A stretch of 32,255 bases of DNA, from NCBI GenBank assembly GCA_020630225.1, contig JAHDBS010000007.1, forward strand, positions 2,629 through 34,883. The letters are read 5' to 3'. The position numbers were made by a program, and so were the translations under genes. The notes beneath the pieces are model-generated. The model made no database searches. It was given only the letters and a program-made list of their open reading frames with translations, and had not been told where the DNA came from. The stretch comes from Anaerolineales bacterium (lineage in GTDB: Bacteria > Chloroflexota > Anaerolineae > Anaerolineales > UBA6668). This document shows positions 16,647 through 24,159 of this stretch, piece by piece (the first letter of the stretch is position 1; the number at the start of each line of letters is the position of its first letter).

Positions 16647-17399
16647 CTACCAGTTCCATGTTTCCAAATCAGATAACATTTGCCGATTGACAAGGTCTAA
16701 ATGGAGCGGGGTGATCGAGACATAGTTATTCAAGATAGCCCCACCGTCTGTGCCGGGGATGTTTGCAGTCGTTGGCATATCGCCCGACAACCAATAGTAT
16801 TTTCCGCCACGTGGGTCTAAACGCTCATCTAATCGATCATGATAAAAGCGCTGCCCCTGAGTAGTAACCTGAATTCCTTGAAGTTCTTCTTCAGCTACGC
16901 CAGGAATGTTGACGTTCAAAATTGTGTGTTTTGGCAGACCACGGTCTAGCACTTGTTTGACAACGGTCTTAGCAACGTTTGCTGCTGGGGTGTAGCGCAC
17001 GCCCGGCTTGTACTCGACGGAGAAGGCAATGCTTGGTATGCCTGCAAATGCGCCCTCAAACGCGGCTGAAACCGTGCCCGAGGCGGTTGCATCTTGCGCT
17101 AAATTCAACCCCCGATTAATCCCAGACACGACTAAGTCTACTTTATCAACTGCGCCTAACGCGGCGAGTGCAACACAATCGGCTGGCGTGCCATCAGTCT
17201 TTAGCGCGCGTGATCCATCAGATAGACGGGTTTTCATAATCCGCATCGGGTTTGCCAGCGTGCGAGAGTGGCCACAGGCTGTGCGATTACGATCTGGTGC
17301 CAGAATAGTGACTTCACCCATTTCGCGCATGGCCTGTGCTAAGGCTAAGATGCCAGGAGCATCGACGCCATCGTCGTTAGTAACAAAAATATGGGGCAT
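16647..17399 (-). CDS. surE: 5'/3'-nucleotidase SurE
   Basis: The 250-residue product is a SurE-family, divalent-metal-dependent nucleoside monophosphatase acting in the cytoplasm. Hallmarks are the N-terminal metal-binding FVTNDDGVDAPGILALA, APDRNRTACGHSRTL, the KTDGTPADCV segment, VVSGINRGLNLAQDATASGTVSAAFEG and the C-terminal ITPLHLDLVN. The usual D-x-x-YSGTV is DATASGTV here, a mild variation. The start is 14 bp after the stop of the upstream metallopeptidase-like gene, with no purine-rich ribosome-binding site between them, so coupled translation is likely. Confidence 0.95.
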   Translation of the reverse strand: MPHIFVTNDDGVDAPGILALAQAMREMGEVTILAPDRNRTACGHSRTLANPMRIMKTRLSDGSRALKTDGTPADCVALAALGAVDKVDLVVSGINRGLNLAQDATASGTVSAAFEGAFAGIPSIAFSVEYKPGVRYTPAANVAKTVVKQVLDRGLPKHTILNVNIPGVAEEELQGIQVTTQGQRFYHDRLDERLDPRGGKYYWLSGDMPTTANIPGTDGGAILNNYVSITPLHLDLVNRQMLSDLETWNW

Positions 17400-17413
17400 A
17401 AGTAGTTAGGAGG

Positions 17414-18016
17414 TTAGATGATCTTGACGTGATCCGTTGGCTTTTTCTTCAGAGCCGTATAGCGGCTGCATTGCATGGCATTACACCGAATGTCTTCAAT
17501 ATAAGGAATGAATGCATCTACGGGGTTGCCGCGGCAGAGCCAATCGAAATAATGTTGAATGATGGTGGCTTGTTTTTCTAGATCAAAATCATGAAAGCGA
17601 TAGCCTAGCTCGCGTGCCTTTTTTAGTCCGTACACGCCGCCGTAATTGTAAGTTTGAAAACCATCTTCAAACTGAACTTTGAGCGCCAGCCATAAGTAAT
17701 GCCAGCCAATTTGCTGATATTGCCAGACATGAGTAAGTTCGTGTAATAACCAGCCATGCATGTAATAGTGGGGATCATCTGCATGAACATGCTCTTTAGG
17801 CAGTATTTCTGGAAAGAAAACGCCGTTTCCTAGTGCAACGGCGTTACTTTGCTTCTTTGGCCGGGCAGGCATTCGCCGCAGCCAACGCCCAATATTATCG
17901 ATCCAATTTGGGAACTTAACGCGCTCATAAACCCATACATTTTGGTAATCAATTTGATCGCCAAAGATGGCTTCTGCGGTTGCAATTTCCCAAGCGTATA
18001 AGCGCCGTCGACTCAT
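17414..18016 (-). CDS. Small HExxH metallopeptidase-like protein (DUF4157/Vgr-related type)
   Basis: This 200-residue protein has no signal peptide. It opens with AWEIATAEAIFGDQIDY, similar to the start of DUF4157/'Vgr-related' putative metallopeptidases, and carries the zinc signature HELTHVWQYQ, with His92, Glu93 and His96 as likely zinc ligands and catalytic base. The C-terminal third holds YNYGGVYGLKKARELGYRFHDFDLEKQATIIQHYF, where a downstream Glu could be the third ligand. Family members are often near phage-tail-like or toxin genes, but here the neighbours are housekeeping (surE 14 bp downstream, a phosphotyrosine phosphatase upstream). Protease activity and substrate are unproven. Confidence 0.7.
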   Translation of the reverse strand: MSRRRLYAWEIATAEAIFGDQIDYQNVWVYERVKFPNWIDNIGRWLRRMPARPKKQSNAVALGNGVFFPEILPKEHVHADDPHYYMHGWLLHELTHVWQYQQIGWHYLWLALKVQFEDGFQTYNYGGVYGLKKARELGYRFHDFDLEKQATIIQHYFDWLCRGNPVDAFIPYIEDIRCNAMQCSRYTALKKKPTDHVKII

Positions 18017-18058
18017 GAAGCAATGGTAACCGTCTTAGGTTGGATTAGCTAGAAGTTG

Positions 18059-18529
18059 CTATAACCTATTGTGCTCAATCGCATCTAGCAACCCGTTGCA
18101 GCAGCGCAACAGCATTGTATAGACGTCATCGAAGCCGCTATCGCCACCGTAGTAGGGATCTGGAACGTCACCACGTCCGTTTGGGTCGAAGTCACGCATT
18201 TGATGCACCTTTGCCTCATCTTCTGTATTGCGCGCAAGCGCAAGAATATTACGCCGATTAGAACTGTCCATTGCAATGATGACATCAAATTTATCGAAGT
18301 CAGATGTGGTGAATTGACGGGCGCGGCTTGGCAAATGAATATTGTGCTTCTGCCCAACAGCGATGGAGCGCGGATCAGCGTGTTTGCCAATGTGATAGGA
18401 CGCCGTGCCTGCGGAATCGATGGTGTATTTGGCTGTTAAGCCACGCGTTTTAATGAGGTTTATTAGGATGCCTTCTGCAAGGGGGCTACGGCAAATATTA
18501 CCAAGACAAACGAATAATACTGAGGTCAT
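18059..18529 (-). CDS. Low-molecular-weight protein-tyrosine phosphatase
   Basis: The 156-residue length is normal for the family. The N-terminal P-loop VCLGNICRSPLAEG gives nucleophile Cys8 and Arg14 in the C-x5-R-S signature. The DPYYGG segment near residue 124 gives the general-acid Asp124. ADPRS and IIAMDSSN are also family-typical. It likely dephosphorylates protein tyrosines, often in control of exopolysaccharide export kinases, but no tyrosine kinase lies nearby. It is the first gene of a minus-strand cluster with the metallopeptidase-like gene, surE and carA, and is divergent from the DUF1800 copy 2 gene. The bases before the ATG are AT-rich with no Shine-Dalgarno site. Confidence 0.95.
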   Translation of the reverse strand: MTSVLFVCLGNICRSPLAEGILINLIKTRGLTAKYTIDSAGTASYHIGKHADPRSIAVGQKHNIHLPSRARQFTTSDFDKFDVIIAMDSSNRRNILALARNTEDEAKVHQMRDFDPNGRGDVPDPYYGGDSGFDDVYTMLLRCCNGLLDAIEHNRL

Positions 18530-18648
18530 ATTTATTTTTTACGGCGTATAAGTGCAGCAATTGCGCTTATCTTAATAAGAATCGCTAGCATATATTGCCA
18601 GCTATAAGTAAATTATAGTAAATAAAGACTGCACTTTTGTGTATTTGT

Positions 18649-18677
18649 TTGTACTTCGTTCAGAATTCGGTTATATT
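18649..18677 (+). promoter_or_regulatory. Candidate sigma-70-type promoter for the second DUF1800 operon
   Basis: TTGTAC (18649-18654) and TATATT (18672-18677) are separated by exactly 17 bp in the AT-rich 211-bp divergent region. The expected transcription start leaves a leader of about 57 nt before the GTG start at 18741, which has GAGG 5 nt upstream. The rest of this region holds no gene. Confidence 0.5.
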
Positions 18678-18740
18678 TGAGCGGTTTCGCTTTTAAAGCG
18701 TTGCAAGAAATAGTCCACACGGTAAAAATCTGAGGTATAT

Positions 18741-21700
18741 GTGTTTGCAAAGTTGAAATCCTCTGTAATTAAGTTAAGAATACTTGCGTTCGGTTTTATT
18801 GCTATCGGCCTGCTATTTAGGGCACCCGCCGGCTTTGCCGAAACTAGCACTTTATATTCTGCCTACAAGCACTACTTGCCACTTTCGGGATTGCAAGGTA
18901 GCCCACAGCTCTCTACAAATGTCTTCCAGCTAAAGCTTATTTCGGACACGCCGCAGGCAATTGAAAACACTAATCAAGCGATCACTGTGCGTATTTCGCG
19001 GACAGGCGACTCGAGCGCGATGTCCCTTCCTATCCAAATTAGTGGGGCTGAAGATGCAACACACAGTTCTGCGTCTTCAGCAGACTATGTCTTCAAAGCC
19101 GCAGATAATTCAATTATTACCACTGAAGTTGCGTTTGAAGACGGTCAACTTTGGCAAGATCTCACCATTGAGCCTGTTCAAGACGGATTAGTCGAAGTCC
19201 CTGAGCAATTACGGCTTGAAATTGTTGATAACACCACTCAATATGACGTTGATCCAGATCAACAGCTTTTAGTGCTCGAAATTTTGGATGATGAACCTGG
19301 TGTCACTGCGAACAGCACCTCCTTAATAGCAGATTTACAAGCGGAAGATGGGGTCACGTCAACTGCAACAGGAACTGCAACTATCCAGCTTTCAAACGAC
19401 AACAGCTACGCGCTAATTGATTTATCTTTTGCTGATCTCACTTCAACTCAAAGTGCAGCGCGGATCCATATTGCTACGACGACTGATAGAGCGATTGTCC
19501 ATAGTATTAGTACTGGACAAGTTGATGATGACCGTTGGGATATTGAAGCGTTTCAAAGCTTTGGTACAGACCAAAACACTCTAGATGCGCTGCTTGCTGG
19601 TGATCTTTTCATCACAATCCACTCTGAAGATTACCCAAATGGAGAGCTTGGAGGGGCATTGAACCTTTCAACATCAACTGTTGCAATCGCGCCAACGGCA
19701 ACGCCGTCTCCAACTTTAGAGGTTGAACCGACAATAGATCCTAATGCAACACCGGATCCTAATGCGACGCCAGATCCTGATGCGACGCCAACTGAGCTTG
19801 CGCTTCAACCTTACGCGACAAATAACGTATTCTCGTTGGAATTAGTGTCAGCAAGCGCCCAAGCGATTGAAAAGACCAACCAGATTATTACAGTTCGCAT
19901 CTCTCGCACAGGTGACACAGACGCCGTGACTTTGCCAGTGACATTCTCTGGCTCGGCTGATGCTGCATTTAGCTCTGCAAGCGCAACTGATTTTGAATTC
20001 AAATTGGCGGATGGCTCAACAGTTGTAAATAATGAAATTGAATTTGCTGCTGGAGAGACTGAGCATGAGCTTACGATTGAACCAGTTGTTGACACCTTAA
20101 TTGAAGTCCCAGAAAGACTAACGCTATCAATCGTTGAGAATGCAACGGCTTACCAAGTTGCTGCAGCAAATAAGTCTTTGGATTTGGAAATCCTAGACGA
20201 TGAACCAGGCATTACAGCAAATAGTGTCACCATTCTTGCTCAGCAGCTTACTGCCGAAAATGGGGCAATTACGAGTGCAACAGGGACAGCGTCAATTCGT
20301 TTGTCAAATGACAATAGCTTTGCACATGTTGACATGACGTTTAGCGGGCTAACGTCCTCACAGAATTCAGCGCACATTCACCTTGCGAATCCTGTGAGCG
20401 GCCCGATTATTGAAGGGCTTCCACTTGGAACCCTAGATGATTACCTTTGGAACATTGAAGCAGCAGATGTTTTAGTAACCAACCAGGACACACTAGACGC
20501 GCTGATTGGCGGCCAGCTATACATCAATGTTCACTCTGCAAATTACCCAAATGGTGAAATTCGCGGCACGCTGACACCCGTTGCCGGTAGCATCACAACT
20601 CCGCCAGCACCGGGTGGAGCTCCCATTGAAACTCTCACTGGAGCAGCACTGCGGCGTGATATCACGCGTTTCTTGACGCAAGCAACATTTGGTCCAACAC
20701 CTGAAACAGTTGCGGCAATGGAGGCGCGAATTGCCTCTCACGGTGGAGATCGCATTGCGGCATACACCGAATGGATTGATGAGCAAATTGCGCTGGAATA
20801 TCCTTCAACCTTGGCATTTACTGATGCGCAACTGCGGCAGTTCACTGCGACCAACAGTAACAATATTGACTTCCAAGCGCGCGCGTCTGTATTTGAGCCA
20901 GCTTGGTATACCGCTGCGGTATATGGCAACGCGCAGCTACGCGAGCGAATGACCTTTGCGCTTAGTGAAATTCTAGTAGTTTCGCAAAACGACGGTGCAT
21001 TACGCGCGAATCCTTGGATTGTGGCAAGTTATTACGACATGCTGAAGGATGGCTCATTTGGAAGCTATGAACAACTTCTGACAAATGTCTCAATTCACCC
21101 AGCAATGGCGAATTACTTGTCGCATTTGCGCAATAAGCAAGAAACAGTTGATGCTGATGGGAATGTAACCTCATCACCAGACGAGAACTTTGCGCGTGAA
21201 GTAATGCAGCTCTTCTCTATTGGTTTGGTAGAGCTACATCCGGATGGCACTGTTAAGCTAGATGCGAATGGGGACCCGCAAATTACTTACTCGCAGACAG
21301 ACATTACCGAACTAGCGCGTGTGCTAACGGGTTGGGCATATGCCTCAACGACGACAGACAATGGTGAAACGAACACCGTAGTTGAAAATACGCGCTTTAC
21401 GTTCAATGGATACACCAAAGATAACTTGGCGTACTACCATCCATACTTCACTTCGCCATTGAAAAATTTCGAAGACAACGGTTTGGACCCCTCACATGGT
21501 GGCTATCAGCGCTATCACGACAATGGTGCTAAGACGGTCTTAGGGACGAACTTCCCTGCCGGACAAACTGGTGCAGAAGATCTTGCGCAAGCAATGGCAA
21601 TGCTAGTTGCACACGATAACACCGCACCATTTATCAGCTACCGTCTTATTCAGCGTTTTGTAACATCTAATCCTTCAGCAGGATATGTGCATCGTGTTTC

Positions 21701-22568
21701 TGAAGTGTTTACAAACACCAACGGTGATCTAGGTGCTGTGATCAAAGCGATTTTGCTGGACTCAGAAGCGCGCAATTTAGCTGGCCTCAATGAAGCTGGA
21801 CAAGGCAAATTGTCTGAGCCTCTCATTCGGCTTGTCAATGCGTTGCGCTTGATGGAAGGGACATCTACTGTAACTGGAGCCTATCCATTCTCAACGCTGA
21901 ACACGTTTGGCTTACCTGCTACTGAAAATGCTAAATATGCAGCTGATGTTGAAATTGTGTTTATGAATGACACTGCGATTGAATCTGGGGATGGGTTTGG
22001 ACAGTCACCATTGTTAGCGCCGAGCGTTTTCAACTGGTTTACACCATTCTATTCAACAGCTGGAGCTGTGACTCAGGCTGGGTTAGTCACTCCGGAAATG
22101 CAAATTGCGACAGAAAACAACGTCATCAATGTGTATAACACCTATCATCAGTTGGTAATCAATGGCGGGTTGCGGGCGGAACGGCCACAAAAGAATGCGA
22201 CCCAAGCAACTGTATTTTTACCAACTGGAACTTGGTTGCACGCTGCATATACAGCAGTGCTTGACTCCAATGGCGACGGCGAAATTACAGAAACTGATAC
22301 CGGATTTTCTGATCCAGCTGCAATTCGTAACGCGACGCAAACAATCGTGGATCAACTCGACTTGTATTTATGCACGGGTAAGTTGGCAGCAAATGCAACT
22401 GGAAACTCAGCGACAGATCCCCGTGAACTCCTGATTGATGGTATTTATAACGGGCTAAGCGACTTAGACAATACAACAGCAATAAACGCGCAAGCCGCGC
22501 GTGACACCCGCATCCAAGATGCTGTGTATCTTATTGGTACGGCGCCTCAATGCATTATGCAGAACTAA
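18741..22568 (+). CDS. DUF1800 family exported protein with two Calx-beta/CHRD modules (copy 2)
   Basis: The GTG start has GAGG 5 nt upstream and is followed by a hydrophobic signal (about 10-33) ending in GFAETSTL, a motif shared with copy 1 (GETSTL). The 1275-residue order is: Calx-beta-like 1 (59-186), CHRD-like 1 (194-309), a Thr-Pro/DPNATP linker (314-353), Calx-beta-like 2 (360-489), CHRD-like 2 (494-610) and DUF1800 (632-1275, with FLTQATFGPTPET, DENFAREVMQLFSIG at about 814 and TDITELARVLTGW). An EF-hand-like loop DSNGDGEITETD (1175-1186) sits where copy 1 has one, and both proteins end in TAPQCIMQ[HN]. It is about 300 residues longer than copy 1 because of the extra module. DUF1501 follows 19 bp later, so an operon is nearly certain. 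Function unknown. Confidence 0.88.
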   Translation: MFAKLKSSVIKLRILAFGFIAIGLLFRAPAGFAETSTLYSAYKHYLPLSGLQGSPQLSTNVFQLKLISDTPQAIENTNQAITVRISRTGDSSAMSLPIQISGAEDATHSSASSADYVFKAADNSIITTEVAFEDGQLWQDLTIEPVQDGLVEVPEQLRLEIVDNTTQYDVDPDQQLLVLEILDDEPGVTANSTSLIADLQAEDGVTSTATGTATIQLSNDNSYALIDLSFADLTSTQSAARIHIATTTDRAIVHSISTGQVDDDRWDIEAFQSFGTDQNTLDALLAGDLFITIHSEDYPNGELGGALNLSTSTVAIAPTATPSPTLEVEPTIDPNATPDPNATPDPDATPTELALQPYATNNVFSLELVSASAQAIEKTNQIITVRISRTGDTDAVTLPVTFSGSADAAFSSASATDFEFKLADGSTVVNNEIEFAAGETEHELTIEPVVDTLIEVPERLTLSIVENATAYQVAAANKSLDLEILDDEPGITANSVTILAQQLTAENGAITSATGTASIRLSNDNSFAHVDMTFSGLTSSQNSAHIHLANPVSGPIIEGLPLGTLDDYLWNIEAADVLVTNQDTLDALIGGQLYINVHSANYPNGEIRGTLTPVAGSITTPPAPGGAPIETLTGAALRRDITRFLTQATFGPTPETVAAMEARIASHGGDRIAAYTEWIDEQIALEYPSTLAFTDAQLRQFTATNSNNIDFQARASVFEPAWYTAAVYGNAQLRERMTFALSEILVVSQNDGALRANPWIVASYYDMLKDGSFGSYEQLLTNVSIHPAMANYLSHLRNKQETVDADGNVTSSPDENFAREVMQLFSIGLVELHPDGTVKLDANGDPQITYSQTDITELARVLTGWAYASTTTDNGETNTVVENTRFTFNGYTKDNLAYYHPYFTSPLKNFEDNGLDPSHGGYQRYHDNGAKTVLGTNFPAGQTGAEDLAQAMAMLVAHDNTAPFISYRLIQRFVTSNPSAGYVHRVSEVFTNTNGDLGAVIKAILLDSEARNLAGLNEAGQGKLSEPLIRLVNALRLMEGTSTVTGAYPFSTLNTFGLPATENAKYAADVEIVFMNDTAIESGDGFGQSPLLAPSVFNWFTPFYSTAGAVTQAGLVTPEMQIATENNVINVYNTYHQLVINGGLRAERPQKNATQATVFLPTGTWLHAAYTAVLDSNGDGEITETDTGFSDPAAIRNATQTIVDQLDLYLCTGKLAANATGNSATDPRELLIDGIYNGLSDLDNTTAINAQAARDTRIQDAVYLIGTAPQCIMQN

Positions 22569-22571
22569 GTT

Positions 22572-22576
22572 GGAGG
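22572..22576 (+). promoter_or_regulatory. Ribosome-binding site of DUF1501 copy 2
   Basis: GGAGG lies 11 nt before the ATG at 22588. It is the clearest Shine-Dalgarno sequence in the window, and the first DUF1501 copy lacks any equivalent. Confidence 0.6.
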
Positions 22577-22587
22577 CAGAATAGATT

Positions 22588-24144
22588 ATGAAGAAAAGTA
22601 GCAAAACCTTCTCACGCCGAGAATTTATCCGCCAAGCCGCTTGTGCTGGAGTTGGCTTAGGTCTTACGACAATGGTCAACCAGTTGGCGCCATTGCGGCT
22701 CGCAAACGCTGCACTGGCCCAGCAAAATGTCAACGATTACAAAGCACTCATTTGTATTTTCTTGTCTGGTGGGAATGACTCAAATAATTTGCTGATCCCA
22801 AATGGCACTGCTTCGTCGAGTGATCTGCGTGCGGACTATGAAACGGGGCGTGCACAGCTGTCAATTTCTTCTGGCTTGCACAACTTAGATGTTAGTCAAT
22901 CAGGCGCGATTTTCAATAAATACCATGGGGGGACATCACACTCTCTTGGTTTGCATCCGAACGGGCCAGAAATGGCAAAAATGTATGCGGATGGTGATTT
23001 AGCATTTATTTGTAATGTCGGGTCATTGGCCTTTCCAATTCCAAGTCGTCAAGACTTCGTAGATGGAAATATTCCATTGCCACAGTCCTTGTACTCTCAT
23101 TCTGACCAAGTGATGCAATGGCAAACGTCAATCCCAGACCAACAATTTACAACGGGCTGGGGGGGACGCATTGCGGACCTTCTACACGGGTCTTACAACG
23201 CTGGTTCATCTGGTGTGTCTATGCACATCTCCATGAGTGGTGTGAACACGTTCCAACAAGGGATGTTAGACCAGTCATCATCGTTCTCAATGGGATCTAA
23301 CGATGTGACCTCTTTGAAAGGTTATGGGAATAGCTATGCCAGTGCCTATACAGGTGGCGCAACGTTTTCAAACCCGGCATATCAAGATAATCGGCAGGGG
23401 CATCGCCTAGAGACCCTAGAGAATTTGGTCAAGCTTACCCACGCTAATCTGATGGAAGAAGCTTATTCCAACAAGATTATTACTGCGCGTAGAGTAGAAG
23501 ACGTCGTTGGGGAAGCACTTTTGTATGCAGACAATACGGGGATTGACTTCGGGGCACACTTTAGCGCTGTTTCTTCTAGTCTTGCGAACCAATTGAAGAT
23601 GGTTGCACGCCTCATTGCTGGCCGGAGCGTATTAGGCAACCGCCGTCAGACGTTCTTTGTCAGCATTGGTGGTTACGATATTCACAAGAATCATCTCTCT
23701 TCCCATGCTGCCCTTATGGATGAGCTTTCTAAGTCTTTGGCGGCATTGCGCAGTGCGCTGACTGAAGTAGGTGACTGGGATAAGACAGTTGCTTTTACTG
23801 CATCAGATTTCAGCCGTACATTCACAACAAATGGCCCGAACCCAGATGGTGGTACTGACCATGCTTGGGGTAGCCATATGGTGGTTGCCGGTGGCCCTGT
23901 ACTTGGTGGAAAGATTTATGGTCATTTCCCTGCACTAAAAGTAGGTAACCAAGCGGGCTCTATTGATGCGAGTGGCTCACGCGGCCGGTGGATTCCAAGT
24001 ACCGCGGTTGATCAATACTCTGCAGTGCTGTCGCGTTGGTTTGGTGTTGAGTCGAATGCGATGGACGAAATTTTCCCCAATCTCGGGCGTTTTGATGACC
24101 CGTTCACGAGCAGTAATCCCAACTTATCCTTCCTGCCTGTGTAG
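22588..24144 (+). CDS. DUF1501 family Tat-exported protein (copy 2)
   Basis: The 518-residue product is a close paralogue of the protein at 10628. It has the same twin-arginine signal (SRREFIRQAACAGVGLGL) and likely cleavage after AALAQQ, the same LICIFLSGGNDSNNLLIP block, YSHSDQVMQWQTS, and FTASDFSRTFTTNGPNPDGGTDHAWGSH near the C-terminus. It should be Tat-exported and folded before export, which fits a metal-dependent hydrolase-like fold, though no activity is established. It lies between DUF1800 copy 2 (19 bp upstream) and the beta-helix/ASH protein gene (15 bp downstream). Divergence from copy 1 is spread evenly, so the duplication is not recent. Confidence 0.9.
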   Translation: MKKSSKTFSRREFIRQAACAGVGLGLTTMVNQLAPLRLANAALAQQNVNDYKALICIFLSGGNDSNNLLIPNGTASSSDLRADYETGRAQLSISSGLHNLDVSQSGAIFNKYHGGTSHSLGLHPNGPEMAKMYADGDLAFICNVGSLAFPIPSRQDFVDGNIPLPQSLYSHSDQVMQWQTSIPDQQFTTGWGGRIADLLHGSYNAGSSGVSMHISMSGVNTFQQGMLDQSSSFSMGSNDVTSLKGYGNSYASAYTGGATFSNPAYQDNRQGHRLETLENLVKLTHANLMEEAYSNKIITARRVEDVVGEALLYADNTGIDFGAHFSAVSSSLANQLKMVARLIAGRSVLGNRRQTFFVSIGGYDIHKNHLSSHAALMDELSKSLAALRSALTEVGDWDKTVAFTASDFSRTFTTNGPNPDGGTDHAWGSHMVVAGGPVLGGKIYGHFPALKVGNQAGSIDASGSRGRWIPSTAVDQYSAVLSRWFGVESNAMDEIFPNLGRFDDPFTSSNPNLSFLPV

Positions 24145-24159
24145 TTTGGCTGTTACGTT

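Noticed and set aside
17404-17409. TTAGGAGG-like sequence on the plus strand near surE
   Set aside because: It is on the wrong strand for surE and no plus-strand gene starts after it.
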